Shown here piece by piece: positions 7,853 through 17,616 of a DNA stretch of 64,000 nt. Below the pieces are notes generated by a model. That model worked only from the letters and a program-made list of their open reading frames with translations, did no database searches and was not told where the DNA came from. The stretch is taken from NCBI GenBank assembly GCA_964467165.1, contig CAYXOL010000010.1, forward strand, positions 42,859-106,858, given 5' to 3'. Positions within the stretch are counted from its first letter, which is position 1. Each line of letters opens with the position of its first letter. This DNA is from Clostridium_AD sp964467165 (GTDB lineage Bacteria; Bacillota; Clostridia; Clostridiales; Clostridiaceae). A program made the position numbers and the translations under genes.

Positions 7853-8752
7853 ATGGACATTAGGAAACTAGTATATTTTCTTACAATTGCTGAAGAAGGC
7901 AATATTTCAAGAGCAGCGGAGAGGCTTCATATTGCTCAACCACCACTTAGTCAGCAACTTAAACTACTAGAAGAGGAACTTGGAGTAGTACTGATGGAAA
8001 GAAATACGCGTAAAATGCATATCACGGATGCTGGTCTGCTTCTCCAAAATAGAGCAAAGCAGATAGTGGATCTTATGGAAAAGACGGTAAAGGAAATTAA
8101 TGATTTAAAAGAGGGGCTACAAGGCACACTTTCAATAGGTACTATATCTTCAGCAGGAAAAATGCTGATGTCCGTAAAAATACAAAGTTTTCACCAAAAA
8201 TACCCTGGTGTTGATTTTCATGTAAGAGAAGGTGGCACACCTGAAATTTTGGAGTTAATCAAGAGTGGAGTTGTTGAAATAGGAATTATACGTACGCCTA
8301 TTAACCAGGATATATTTGAATACATAAATCTACCGGAGGAGCCAATGGTGGCAGGTGCACTGGCAGATTTGTTCTGGGAGGATAATAAGGGACATGTGGA
8401 TATTACTGAACTTGAAGGAAAGCCATTGATGATGCATAACAGGTATGCCGGTATAATTGAAGAAACTTGCATGAAATCAGGTTTTAAGCCAAGAGTCATT
8501 TGCAGGATTGATGATACAAGAATTTTGATCGATTGGGCTAATAGTGGTATGGGCATTGCAATTATACCAAGAGATATGATAGGACTAGTACCTGAAGTGA
8601 ACCTTGTTTATAGAGAGATAAAAGACCATGATTTATTTACAAGAACAGTGATAATATGGATGAAAAATGCTTACCTATCAGCTGCAGCCAGACATTTTAT
8701 CCAAGCCTTTGAAATTCAAACTAAGGAATTTATGACAATAGATAATCTGTAG
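7853..8752 (+). CDS. LysR-family transcriptional regulator
   Basis: 299 aa, the usual LysR length. The N-terminal winged helix-turn-helix (residues 1-60: DIRKLVYFLTIAEEGNISRAA, shown in part) is textbook, followed by the linker helix and a periplasmic-binding-like effector domain (about 90-295). The start ATG at 7853 follows GAGGTG. It is divergent from the NhaC-type antiporter, and a dyad lies between them. The inducer is unknown. It is followed by a strong bidirectional hairpin. Confidence 0.92.
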   Translation: MDIRKLVYFLTIAEEGNISRAAERLHIAQPPLSQQLKLLEEELGVVLMERNTRKMHITDAGLLLQNRAKQIVDLMEKTVKEINDLKEGLQGTLSIGTISSAGKMLMSVKIQSFHQKYPGVDFHVREGGTPEILELIKSGVVEIGIIRTPINQDIFEYINLPEEPMVAGALADLFWEDNKGHVDITELEGKPLMMHNRYAGIIEETCMKSGFKPRVICRIDDTRILIDWANSGMGIAIIPRDMIGLVPEVNLVYREIKDHDLFTRTVIIWMKNAYLSAAARHFIQAFEIQTKEFMTIDNL

Positions 8753-8833
8753 AAATTTACCGGCTTTCTCAAATACACCTGACTTTTAAAATATGAACTA
8801 ACCATAGTGAAATAAAAAATCTCCATCAACTAA

Positions 8834-8864
8834 AAAAGACAGATGCAATTTGCATCTGTCTTTT
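8834..8864. terminator. Bidirectional intrinsic terminator
   Basis: 14-bp perfect stem AAAAGACAGATGCA / TGCATCTGTCTTTT with a 3-base loop, between the convergent LysR gene and UPF0182 gene. A-runs and T-runs flank it so it can terminate both strands. Confidence 0.85.
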
Positions 8865-8869
8865 GGTAT

Positions 8870-11587
8870 CTATTCACTTAATTGTTTTAGTAAAGTTCCA
8901 AGTTGCTTATTATATTCTCCATATTTTGTCCAATCTAGATTTCTTTGAGCTTCAAGCGCTTTTAAATATATATCATTTGCCTGCTTGATTAGATCTAGCT
9001 TACCTTGGCTTAATGGCTGTGTACCAGTTCCTGTACCTGTAATCACTGCATTTGGTGCCTTAAAATTAAATATCTGAGCCAGGCCAGTTTCCATATTATC
9101 AACCATAAGTAGTTTGCCTTCGTAAGATAATATTATTTTTTTCATTTCAGGAATACTGTTTTTTCCACTAGCTCTTAGATATAGAGGTTCAATATAAAGA
9201 AGCGAGTTATTTATTGGTAGAATTATAGTGTCTCCATATTGTACTTCAGATCCACCTGTATCCCAAAGTGAAAGCTGTGCGGAAATTGTAGTATCCTGAC
9301 TAACACTCTGATTGAAAAGGTGTGGACTGTAAACAGTCTTTTCTGCTGGGAATTTATCTAGTAACAGTTTGCCGTAGTTTCCCACGTCCATTCTAGCACC
9401 TAAAATGGCTGTCATGTTATATTTTCCCTTTATATTAAAGTATTGTTGTAATATCATTTCTTCACTGTCTGCATCTGGTAATTTACGTATGATGTATGGT
9501 GGAATTGTTGTTTTAACCTCACCACCTACTGCATTCGCATTCTTAGAAACATCCCAAATATCTTCACCACTATAAAATACTCCAGGATCAGTTACATGGT
9601 ATTTACCAAGTACTGCACTTTGGATATTAAATATATCAGATGGATACCTAAAGTGTGCTTTAAGGTCAGCTGGAATCTCTGATATATTCTTAAAGAATTT
9701 AGGATAAATTTTTGCATAAGTTTGCACAATTGGATCAGTTGAATCTGCCATATAGTAATTTGTAGATCCATCATAAGCATCTATTACTACTTTAACTGAA
9801 TTTCTAATATAGTTTATTCCATTTTGTGGTTGTGAGTATGGATATTGGGTGGATATAGTGTAAGCATCAAGTATATAGTATATTTTGCCTTCACTTACAA
9901 CCACATAGGGATCTTTGTCATAAGCTAAAAAAGGAGCTATCATCTTTGCTCTAGCAACGATATTTCTATTAATGAGAATTTTACTTGTGCTCTTAATATC
10001 CCTTGATAGTAGGAAATTAAGTTCCCCATTATTTATTCCAAATAAAATTTTATTAATTAAATTCATTTTGATTCCGGCTTTTCCATCATAATTTGTTACT
10101 TTGTTGACCTCACCTTGGGGATAGTCAAATTCACTCACATTAGTATTTACTAATGCGTACAGATCTGTTTGTTCACCGAAATAAATCCTCGGATTAGTTA
10201 ACTTAATATCTGTACTATTTGCAATTGGCATATCTTTAATAACAAAATCAGGCTGGCCTTCTGACGTAACAGCATTTACTTTACTCATTACAACACCATA
10301 CCCATGAGTATAAATCATATGAGTATTTTGCCAAGTGTCTGGAGATAATAATTTCGAGTCTATTTCTCTAGCTGAAATAAATACTTGACTATATTTATCG
10401 TTTATTTTGTATCTATCTACGTCTATATCACTAAAGTTATAGTAATATCTTAATATTTGAACTTGATTATAAAATTCTAGTGCCTGCCCAGTAGAATTTA
10501 TTCTAATGTTATCTACAGTCTCTTGATTATTTGAAATATCATCTTTTTTCAAATCATTTTTTACATTAAAAGCTTTTGTAGTTATATCTTCTATATTAAA
10601 GGCTTTCCTTGTAAAATTAATGTTATTTTGAATATATGGTTTTTCAAGTTGCTTTTCATTTGGACTTACAATACTGCTTTGAACTACGGCTCCTGATACT
10701 ACTTGCACAAGACTTATGAGAACTAAACCAATAATTGAAATCAGTATAGGTTTAACCTTTGATTTTAAAACACTAATAAAGATTACTACTGCAGCTATGA
10801 TACAAGCCACCATCAATATTCTATAAAAAAGTAATGTTACATGAATATCTGTGTAACTTGCTCCATATGCAACTCCTCTAGGGCTATACACTAGATTTAA
10901 TATATTTACTAAAAATCCAAGTGAAAGAAAAAGTGCTATAAGTGAGGACATAATTGCAATCTGTTTTCCTCCAAATGTAATAAATTCTTTGCCCATTTCT
11001 TTTAAGTCATCAAAAGGGTTTTCTACTCTACCTACATGAATAGTATCCTTTGCTTTAAATATAAAGTAAACTATTCCTTTAATAATAACTAATAATACTA
11101 GTAGTGTTATTATAAAACTATATAAAGATTGAATTAAGGGAAGTTTAAAAATAAAAAAAGATACATCCATATTAAAAATAGGGTCTTTCACATTAAAACT
11201 AACAGCATTTATAAATTTAAGAATCATATCCCAATATTTAGATGCAAAAACTAAAGAGAATACAAATGAAACAATTATATTACAAGTTACAAAAATTTTA
11301 TTCTGGGTAGCATCATGCTTGGGATTTACTTCAACTACCTTTTTTAGGTGTAGGATACTTTTTTTAAGGCTCCTATAGTATAACCATATTCCAATATAAC
11401 TGAGTAAAAAAACAGGTATCATAAGCTTAGATACTGTAAATATTTTTGTTAAATATACTGGAAGGTATCCCACTTCCTTAAACCACTCAATATTAATAAC
11501 AAATTGTACAATGCTACTTAAAGAAAATAAGCATACAATTATGACTATAATTGCAGAGTACAAAATAAACTTTTTTTTCGTTTTCAT
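8870..11587 (-). CDS. UPF0182 family membrane protein
   Basis: 905 aa. The N-terminal third holds seven or so hydrophobic segments (about residues 8-30, 45-70, 100-125, 150-180, 205-230, 250-275, 280-305), followed by a long soluble region of about 590 residues expected outside the membrane. The segments SPDTWQNTHMIYTHGYGVVMS and SRDIKSTSKILINRNI (shown in part) are typical of the UPF0182/COG1615 family found in Clostridia and Actinobacteria. The function of the family is not established. Start ATG at 11587 preceded by AGGGGTGA. Single-gene unit with terminators on either side. Confidence 0.9.
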   Translation of the reverse strand: MKTKKKFILYSAIIVIIVCLFSLSSIVQFVINIEWFKEVGYLPVYLTKIFTVSKLMIPVFLLSYIGIWLYYRSLKKSILHLKKVVEVNPKHDATQNKIFVTCNIIVSFVFSLVFASKYWDMILKFINAVSFNVKDPIFNMDVSFFIFKLPLIQSLYSFIITLLVLLVIIKGIVYFIFKAKDTIHVGRVENPFDDLKEMGKEFITFGGKQIAIMSSLIALFLSLGFLVNILNLVYSPRGVAYGASYTDIHVTLLFYRILMVACIIAAVVIFISVLKSKVKPILISIIGLVLISLVQVVSGAVVQSSIVSPNEKQLEKPYIQNNINFTRKAFNIEDITTKAFNVKNDLKKDDISNNQETVDNIRINSTGQALEFYNQVQILRYYYNFSDIDVDRYKINDKYSQVFISAREIDSKLLSPDTWQNTHMIYTHGYGVVMSKVNAVTSEGQPDFVIKDMPIANSTDIKLTNPRIYFGEQTDLYALVNTNVSEFDYPQGEVNKVTNYDGKAGIKMNLINKILFGINNGELNFLLSRDIKSTSKILINRNIVARAKMIAPFLAYDKDPYVVVSEGKIYYILDAYTISTQYPYSQPQNGINYIRNSVKVVIDAYDGSTNYYMADSTDPIVQTYAKIYPKFFKNISEIPADLKAHFRYPSDIFNIQSAVLGKYHVTDPGVFYSGEDIWDVSKNANAVGGEVKTTIPPYIIRKLPDADSEEMILQQYFNIKGKYNMTAILGARMDVGNYGKLLLDKFPAEKTVYSPHLFNQSVSQDTTISAQLSLWDTGGSEVQYGDTIILPINNSLLYIEPLYLRASGKNSIPEMKKIILSYEGKLLMVDNMETGLAQIFNFKAPNAVITGTGTGTQPLSQGKLDLIKQANDIYLKALEAQRNLDWTKYGEYNKQLGTLLKQLSE

Positions 11588-11700
11588 TAAATCACCCCTT
11601 AATATTTTTTGCGAATTTAATATTATATATATAGTATATCTTATATTATCAATATTTAAAAATAAGTTTTACTAAGTAGTGAAAAATTTACCTAAAATAT

Positions 11701-11749
11701 AAAAAAGAGATGCAATAACATAAGGATATCTCCATGTTATTGTATCTCT
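11701..11749 (-). terminator. Intrinsic terminator of kbl-tdh
   Basis: On the minus strand AGAGATACAATAACAT pairs with ATGTTATTGCATCTCT (16 bp, one G-U) and is followed by six T residues. It lies 8 bp after the tdh stop codon. Confidence 0.85.
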
Positions 11750-11756
11750 GAAGTTT

Positions 11757-12716
11757 TTAGTTTTTCGTAATTCCCTTAGCTTTTAATTTCTCTAGCATAT
11801 CAGTAGTCATTTTCGCCAAATCATATTCAGCAGCAAATCCCCACTCATTTTTAGCACAAGTTGGATCAATTGAATTTGGCCATGAATTAGCGATACCTTG
11901 TCTTATTGGATCTACATTATAATCCATAACAAAACTTGGAATATGCTTTTTAATTTCAGCAGCTATTTCTTCTGGCTCAAAACTCATAGCAGTAATATTA
12001 AATGCATTTCTATGTATTAATTTTGATCCGTCAGCTTCCATTAATTTAATTATTGCATTTATTGCATCTGGCATATACATCATATCCATTTTTGTTCCTT
12101 CACCAATAAATGAAGTGTATTTACCTGACTTTAATGCTTCATAATATATATCAACAGCATAGTCAGTTGTTCCACCGCCTGGAAGAACTTCATAAGAAAT
12201 TAGTCCTGGAAAACGTACTCCTCTTGTATCAACTCCGAATTTTTTAAAGTAATAATCACATAATAATTCTCCAGCAACTTTGTTTACACCATACATAGTT
12301 GTTGGTCTTTGTATTGTATCTTGAGGTGTATTATCTTTAGGAGTAGATGGACCAAAGGCACCTATAGAACTTGGGGTAAAGAACTGGCAATTCAATTCTC
12401 TAGCAACTTCTAAAGCGTTTACAAGTCCGCCCATATTTAAATTCCAAGCTAGTAGTGGCTTTGCTTCTGCTGTAGCTGATAATAATGCTGCTAAATGAAC
12501 TAATGTATCTATTTCATATTTTTTAGCAAGGTTAAGCATAGCACTATGATCAGTTACATCTAATAGTTCAAAAGGACCAGTGGTAACTACAGGGCGACCC
12601 TCTAGCTTTCTTAAGTCTGAAGCTATTACATTATCATTACCATAAATTTCTCTCATTTTCATTACAAGTTCTGAACCTATTTGTCCTAAGGCTCCTGTTA
12701 CTAATATTTTTTTCAT
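11757..12716 (-). CDS. tdh: L-threonine 3-dehydrogenase, short-chain (SDR) type
   Basis: 319 aa NAD-dependent extended SDR/epimerase-fold enzyme. Nucleotide-binding motif GALGQIGSE near residue 8; the catalytic YGVNK (Tyr-x3-Lys) near residue 143; PSSIGAFGP motif before it. Oxidises L-threonine to 2-amino-3-ketobutyrate, which Kbl then cleaves to glycine and acetyl-CoA. Sequence family plus the neighbouring kbl make this SDR-type TDH rather than a generic sugar epimerase. ATG at 12716 preceded by GGAGGG. It follows kbl after 103 bp containing a weak hairpin (about 12782-12800). Confidence 0.9.
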   Translation of the reverse strand: MKKILVTGALGQIGSELVMKMREIYGNDNVIASDLRKLEGRPVVTTGPFELLDVTDHSAMLNLAKKYEIDTLVHLAALLSATAEAKPLLAWNLNMGGLVNALEVARELNCQFFTPSSIGAFGPSTPKDNTPQDTIQRPTTMYGVNKVAGELLCDYYFKKFGVDTRGVRFPGLISYEVLPGGGTTDYAVDIYYEALKSGKYTSFIGEGTKMDMMYMPDAINAIIKLMEADGSKLIHRNAFNITAMSFEPEEIAAEIKKHIPSFVMDYNVDPIRQGIANSWPNSIDPTCAKNEWGFAAEYDLAKMTTDMLEKLKAKGITKN

Positions 12717-12819
12717 TGTGTACCCTCCAAATTTAGCTGAATAGCTTTTGCTTTTGTAAATAGTTAAGATTTATATGTATAACACCTAATTAATAGGTGC
12801 TATACTCAAACTGCATTTT

Positions 12820-14013
12820 CTATTTTATTATTTGCATTTCTCTACCGACTTTTGCATAAATTGCTAGTGCAGTATCTAACATTTCTTTTGTATGTGCAGC
12901 CGTTGGCATATTTCTTACTCTTCCAGTTCCTTTTCTAACAGTTGGGAATACTATTGATTTTGCATAAACGCCCTCTTCGAAAAGTTTTTTACTGAATTCT
13001 TGAGTTTTAAGTTCATCTCCTATTATACAAGGAGTTATTGGTGTTTCACTATTTCCAATATCAAATCCAAGTTCTTTAAGTCCCTTCTTTAGATAATTTG
13101 CATTCTCCCAAAGTTTATCATGAAGCTCTGTGCTTTCTGTAAGAATGTTAATAGCTTCAATAGCAGCACCGGCTGCTCCTGGTGTTAATGATGTTGAGAA
13201 TAGGAATGGTCTAGCGCGAACCATAAGCCAATCAATTAAGTCTCTTGTTCCAGCTACATATCCACCTACAGCTCCAATAGCCTTAGATAATGTACCAATT
13301 TGGAAGTCTATTTTATCTGATAGACCAAAATGATGTACAGTACCTGTTCCTTTTCCCATAACTCCTGAACCATGAGCATCATCTACATATGTTATTAAGT
13401 CAAACTCTTTTGCTATTTCTACAATTTCAGGAAGTTTAGCAACATCGCCATCCATAGAGAATACACCATCAGTTATAACCATAATTTTTTCATATAAGCC
13501 AGACTCTACTGCTTCTTTTGCCTTATTTCTTAAATCTACCATGTCTGAATGTTCAACTCTTATGATTTTAGCCCCAGATAATCTACAGCCATCTATTATT
13601 GATGCGTGATTTAGTGAATCTGAAAGAATAGCATCCTTTTTATTCATTACTGCTGAAATTGCTCCCATATTGCAGTTAAATCCAGATTGGAATGCAATAG
13701 CAGCTTCTGTATGTTTAAACTTTGCAAGTTTTTGTTCTAGTTTAGTATGGATTTCTAAAGTACCATTTATTGTTCTAACGGCACCTGCTCCTGCGCCATA
13801 TGTTTTAGTTGCTTCAATAGTAGCTTCAATCATTCTAGGATTGGTAGCAAGACCTAAGTAGTTATTTGAAGATAAATTTACTAATTCATTATCTCCAATT
13901 GTAATAACCGGTCCATTTGAACTCTTTAGTACATTTATTACATTATACAAACCTTTACTTTTTAGATCCTGTAAATTTTCTGATAGAAAATCCTGTAAAG
14001 CTTTACTTCCCAT
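12820..14013 (-). CDS. kbl: Glycine C-acetyltransferase (2-amino-3-ketobutyrate CoA ligase)
   Basis: 397 aa from the ATG at 14013, which has GGAGG nine bases upstream; an earlier in-frame start at 14028 overlaps that RBS. Alpha-oxoamine synthase family: VDDAHGSGVMG, and the PLP lysine in GTLSKAIGAVGGY. Cleaves 2-amino-3-ketobutyrate with CoA to glycine plus acetyl-CoA in the cytoplasm. It is the first gene of an operon with SDR-type threonine dehydrogenase and is divergent from an XRE-cupin regulator. Related family members (BioF, ALA synthase) are excluded mainly by length, the N-terminus and the tdh neighbour. Confidence 0.93.
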   Translation of the reverse strand: MGSKALQDFLSENLQDLKSKGLYNVINVLKSSNGPVITIGDNELVNLSSNNYLGLATNPRMIEATIEATKTYGAGAGAVRTINGTLEIHTKLEQKLAKFKHTEAAIAFQSGFNCNMGAISAVMNKKDAILSDSLNHASIIDGCRLSGAKIIRVEHSDMVDLRNKAKEAVESGLYEKIMVITDGVFSMDGDVAKLPEIVEIAKEFDLITYVDDAHGSGVMGKGTGTVHHFGLSDKIDFQIGTLSKAIGAVGGYVAGTRDLIDWLMVRARPFLFSTSLTPGAAGAAIEAINILTESTELHDKLWENANYLKKGLKELGFDIGNSETPITPCIIGDELKTQEFSKKLFEEGVYAKSIVFPTVRKGTGRVRNMPTAAHTKEMLDTALAIYAKVGREMQIIK

Positions 14014-14028
14014 AATGAAAACCTCCAT

Positions 14029-14349
14029 TTAATTTATTTTTAGTTAAAATATTAGCTAGTAATTATAGTTTATGATTTAACGCTCAAACCTATCTGAATT
14101 ATTGAGAATAATACAAACAAATTAATATATTACATAAAAAGTGTAATATAATGCACGCTTGTTTGTTTTATCATATCATATGTGTAATATATTATACAAG
14201 GGATTATTTAAAAAAATGTAATCGTTATAATAAGTTACAGAGGAAAACATATTTATAATCCTGCAAAAATTGTGTGAAATATTCATAGAAATATGATACA
14301 ATTAAATTTAAATGTATGAAATATATTATATAACCAAAAGGAGTAAACT
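14029..14349. promoter_or_regulatory. Divergent control region between kbl and XRE-cupin gene
   Basis: 321-bp AT-rich region with no gene. It contains ATATTACA (14127-14134) and TGTAATAT (14142-14149) as an inverted pair, and another TGTAATAT within a near-palindrome TGTAATATATTATACA (14183-14198). The repeated octamer is the best candidate binding motif for the adjacent HTH regulator. The promoters themselves are not clear enough to place. Confidence 0.4.
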
Positions 14350-14910
14350 TTGGATAATATTAATTTAATTATAGGAAATAATCTTAATACACACCGTAAA
14401 AAAAGAGGCTATAGTCTGGATAAAGTTGCTGAAATGACTGGCGTTAGCAAAGGCATGCTGGGTCAAATTGAAAGGGGAGAAACCAATCCATCCATTTCTA
14501 CGCTGTGGAAAATTGCAAATGGCCTTCATATTTCTTCTACTTTCTTGTTGGAAGCAGAGCCTAATGACTTAGTCATAGTTAAGAAGAAAGATATCATACC
14601 TATTACTGAAGGTAATGATAAGTTTAGTGTTTTTCCAAGTTTTGCCTTTGATTTTAACAAAAAATTTGAAGTAATAGTAGTGGATCTTGATGTTGGATGT
14701 ATACATTGTTCTGAGCCTCATGAAAATGGTGCGGAAGAATATCTATTTGTGAGCAAAGGTGAATTTCAACTCACCGTTCAAGGTACCAGTTATAATCTCA
14801 ATGAAGGGGATTCAATAAAATTCCTTGCGGATAAAGCACATGAATATAGGAACATATCCAAAGAGTTATCACGGCTGCATATTATTATTTATTATAATAA
14901 TGCTCTGTGA
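14350..14910 (+). CDS. XRE-family regulator with cupin domain
   Basis: 186 aa. The N-terminal HTH_3 (about residues 9-63: GYSLDKVAEMTGVSKGMLGQI, part shown) is followed by a RmlC-like cupin (about 105-180) with the metal/ligand residues in HCSEPHENGAEEY. TTG at 14350 is the start: AAGGAG lies 7 bases upstream and there is no alternative ATG. Such regulators bind a small effector in the cupin. It is divergent from kbl-tdh and may sense threonine, glycine or a derivative; that is inferred. A paralogue of the same length and architecture lies at 43427 next to D-serine dehydratase. Confidence 0.9.
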   Translation: MDNINLIIGNNLNTHRKKRGYSLDKVAEMTGVSKGMLGQIERGETNPSISTLWKIANGLHISSTFLLEAEPNDLVIVKKKDIIPITEGNDKFSVFPSFAFDFNKKFEVIVVDLDVGCIHCSEPHENGAEEYLFVSKGEFQLTVQGTSYNLNEGDSIKFLADKAHEYRNISKELSRLHIIIYYNNAL

Positions 14911-14987
14911 TTATGAATTTAACGATATTTTAGAAGTAATATGTTTTTCTGTTTAAGAAAAGCTACAGATGCTATAGCAAGAGAAGA

Positions 14988-15019
14988 GAACTACTGAGAT
15001 ATATTTTGGTAGTTTTTTT
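14988..15019 (+). terminator. Terminator, copy 1 of a dispersed element
   Basis: AACTAC / GTAGTT stem with loop TGAGATATATTTTG and a run of T. It ends the XRE-cupin transcript about 80 bp after its stop. The same element, allowing for wobble pairs, is found at 18757-18788 and 31434-31465. Confidence 0.7.
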
Positions 15020-15254
15020 GTTTATTAATTATTTCTCATGGTATGGTTTTTGTAATGGACAAGGAGGTGAAAATGGACATAAAAAGATGGTCTATGCTCT
15101 GAATAACATAGAGATTGGAAGATGATTACAGTTGAAAGCAAGAATAAATAAAAATATGGATTTTATGAATTGTATTAAACGCACTAAAGGGAATTCACTT
15201 GTGAACTCCCTTTATATATATAAAACCCCTTGAGGGGTAATTGACTTTTTTATG
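15020..15254. other. Non-coding stretch with two hairpins
   Basis: No gene is supported. A strong RBS-like AAGGAGGTGA at 15060 is followed by an ATG that reads only nine codons before a stop. A 13-bp stem with one wobble (15186-15198 with 15201-15213, centred on AATTCAC TT GTGAACT) and a small ACCCC TTGA GGGGT hairpin (15225-15238) follow. They may end a lost gene or serve as extra terminators. Confidence 0.4.
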
Positions 15255-15640
15255 AGAGTACAAAACAACCTACCTAGCACCAACATAGATGATTTATTAT
15301 ATAGTTAACATCTTTCGATATTAATTAAACAAATCACTACCACTGGTGATTGGTTGTTGGACTATATAAAATATCTGCACAACTATATAAAACCTTCACG
15401 GCTGTATATAATAATTACAACATTCTGTATAATCTTCGCTTGACTTTATACGATAGGTTGGAACATTAATATAATAAATGTGCTATAACATCGACTATAT
15501 CAATGCTTTTCCCAACCGTAAAAAATCGTCCTCTAATTCAATATAGATTAGATTATTTATTTTAATTCATATTGAATTTTTGGCTAGCTTTATATTCATT
15601 GAACGGATATATAAGCTTTGGCTCAGTTGTTTTGTACTCT
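15255..15640. repeat. Possible MITE-like element with 15-bp inverted ends
   Basis: AGAGTACAAAACAAC (15255-15269) and GTTGTTTTGTACTCT (15626-15640) are perfect inverted repeats bounding a 386-bp AT-rich segment without an open frame of useful length. The size and ends fit a non-autonomous element. No target-site duplication is visible in the flanks, and no other copy is seen in this window, so the call is tentative. Confidence 0.3.
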
Positions 15641-15679
15641 ACAATATTATGATAACCAATATTGCATTAAATATACTTG

Positions 15680-16957
15680 TTAAAAGATAGGTTCTTCAAT
15701 TAATTTACCACAAATATATCTGTGAAGAATATGCCTATCATCGCCTACATAAATGAACCTTTCTAACCTTTCCTCTAAGGTATAATTAAGATAATTCAAT
15801 TCTGAATCGTCAATGATAAGGGCATCGAAATCGTAGTCTTTTTCAAAGCTGCCAACACTGCCGAAGAAGCTGCCACCACCTTTTGTAGCTATATAGAAGG
15901 CTTCGGAGTTTGTAAGAAAGTCAATTTCTTTATTAGAATTTGACCAGAACAGCTTTGAAATTTGAATTGCATATACCATGGTTTTAAAAATAGAACAAGT
16001 GTGGCCGCCACTTATATCAGAACCTAAACCAAGGCGGATACTATTGTTAATAAAATTTCTGATGGGAAGCATACCACTACCAACATTTAAATTAGATGTT
16101 GGGCAATGAATAGCTACTACATTATTTTTTTTCATTAATTCTATTTCTTTTTCAGAAGAAAAACTGCAATGTGCCATTAAAGTTGGGGTTTGACCAAATA
16201 GCTTAAAATCATTATAAACCTCACCATAATAGTTTGACTTTGGGTGCAACTCTTTTACCCACTGAATTTCACTTTTGTTTTCTGATAAGTGAGATTGTAT
16301 AGGTACAGTATATTTATGGCATAAAGTTCCTAAACCCTTAAGTAACTCACTGCTGCAGGTTGGTACAAAACGGGGAGTTACTATTGGTTTTACTAAAGAA
16401 GATTTATTTCCATAGGATATAAGGATTTCTTCAGTTTCCTTTAATGAATTTTCTAGGGTTTCGCAAAGATACTCGGGACAGTTTAGATCCATATTTACCT
16501 TGCCAACAAAAGCTCCTAAACCAGACTTTATAAAAAGGTCCATTAAGTTCATGGAGGCAGCTTTATGTACCGTAGCAAACACCGCTATTCTAGTTGTACC
16601 TTGCTTCCATATTTCCTTTATAAAATGTTGATATACTTTGTTACTATACTCTAAATCCTTAAATTTTCCTTCTTCAGGAAAGGTATAGTCATTAAGCCAA
16701 GGTAATAATTCTTTATCCATTGCAATACCCATATTCTTAAATTGTGGAGCATGACAGTGAAGGTCATTCATGCCAGGGATAATTAACTTATCACCGTAGT
16801 CAATTATTTCAGAATTTGCATGTTCTATGGGTAAATCTTTATAAACATTTTCAACCTTTCCGTTAATTACAACTATATAACCCTGATTTATAACAGTAAA
16901 ACTCTCAGGTGTTTTTGTAAATAAAATATTTCCTTTATATATTTTAATTGAATTCAT
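15680..16957 (-). CDS. guaD: Guanine deaminase
   Basis: 425 aa amidohydrolase. Metal-site motif LHCHAPQF near residue 67 (characteristic of guanine deaminases), IQSHLSEN near 220, AHCSF near 258, CPTSNLN near 281 and LGSDISGG near 310 place all expected zinc and catalytic residues. Hydrolyses guanine to xanthine and ammonia, giving purine salvage and nitrogen. ATG at 16957 preceded by AAGGAGG. It stands alone. No purine riboswitch is evident upstream. Confidence 0.92.
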   Translation of the reverse strand: MNSIKIYKGNILFTKTPESFTVINQGYIVVINGKVENVYKDLPIEHANSEIIDYGDKLIIPGMNDLHCHAPQFKNMGIAMDKELLPWLNDYTFPEEGKFKDLEYSNKVYQHFIKEIWKQGTTRIAVFATVHKAASMNLMDLFIKSGLGAFVGKVNMDLNCPEYLCETLENSLKETEEILISYGNKSSLVKPIVTPRFVPTCSSELLKGLGTLCHKYTVPIQSHLSENKSEIQWVKELHPKSNYYGEVYNDFKLFGQTPTLMAHCSFSSEKEIELMKKNNVVAIHCPTSNLNVGSGMLPIRNFINNSIRLGLGSDISGGHTCSIFKTMVYAIQISKLFWSNSNKEIDFLTNSEAFYIATKGGGSFFGSVGSFEKDYDFDALIIDDSELNYLNYTLEERLERFIYVGDDRHILHRYICGKLIEEPIF

Positions 16958-17013
16958 CGAGTTTCCTCCTTAATTATAAAATATAATATCCTTACATTAT
17001 ACTATAAAATCTT

Positions 17014-17039
17014 TCAAGGAGATTAAATAATCTCCTTTG
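17014..17039. other. Hairpin between guaD and bacteriohemerythrin
   Basis: AAGGAGATT / AATCTCCTT with a 4-base loop, in the divergent spacer. It could be an operator or a transcription pause site; nothing further can be said. Confidence 0.3.
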
Positions 17040-17135
17040 GAGCTGCATATTAACAATATATATTTAAAAGAGTATATAAAAAAATGCTGTTTTCTGATAA
17101 ACTAAAGATACTAATTTTACAAGGGGGTAATTAAT

Positions 17136-17528
17136 ATGTTAATTTGGAACGACAATTGTTCAATTGGTATGGATTTAATTGATGCTCAGCATAAACACCT
17201 TTTTGAGATAGGTAATCAAGCTTATGCACTTTTAAAACGTGGGCTACAAAATGATAAATACCATGATATAAATTTAATAGTTGAGGATTTGCAAAACTAC
17301 ACTAAATATCACTTTAAATGTGAAGAGGAGTATATGATTGAAATCAATTATCCTGGATATGAAGAACAGAAGAGAGAGCATAGTAATTTCATAAAAGAAC
17401 TAGAAAAAATAAATCTAGATAATGTTGATAACAATGAACAAAAACATGTGGAGGATTTGCTGCATTTTATATTTACTTGGATTATAGATCATATATTACA
17501 AAAGGATAAACTGATAATGAAAATATAA
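17136..17528 (+). CDS. Bacteriohemerythrin
   Basis: 130 aa single-domain hemerythrin. The di-iron ligands are recognisable in order: an H in DAQHKHLFEIGN, HFKCEEEYM (His-x3-Glu), EHSNF, and DHILQKD near the end. Binds O2 reversibly in the cytoplasm and is common in anaerobes and microaerophiles as an oxygen buffer or sensor. ATG at 17136 after AAGGGGG. It is followed on the same strand by a GNAT gene and a Cu/Zn superoxide dismutase, making an oxygen-handling group. Confidence 0.93.
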   Translation: MLIWNDNCSIGMDLIDAQHKHLFEIGNQAYALLKRGLQNDKYHDINLIVEDLQNYTKYHFKCEEEYMIEINYPGYEEQKREHSNFIKELEKINLDNVDNNEQKHVEDLLHFIFTWIIDHILQKDKLIMKI

Positions 17529-17616
17529 TAATAAATTTCAGTTAAGATATTCACAAAGCAGCTTATGTAGAAGAGATATTTTTGTATAAAGTAGGATTAA
17601 TTGGAGGAGCAAATTT

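Noticed and set aside
15073..15102. Strong RBS AAGGAGGTGA followed by a nine-codon frame MDIKRWSML
   Set aside because: Too short to support; possibly the relic of a gene start.
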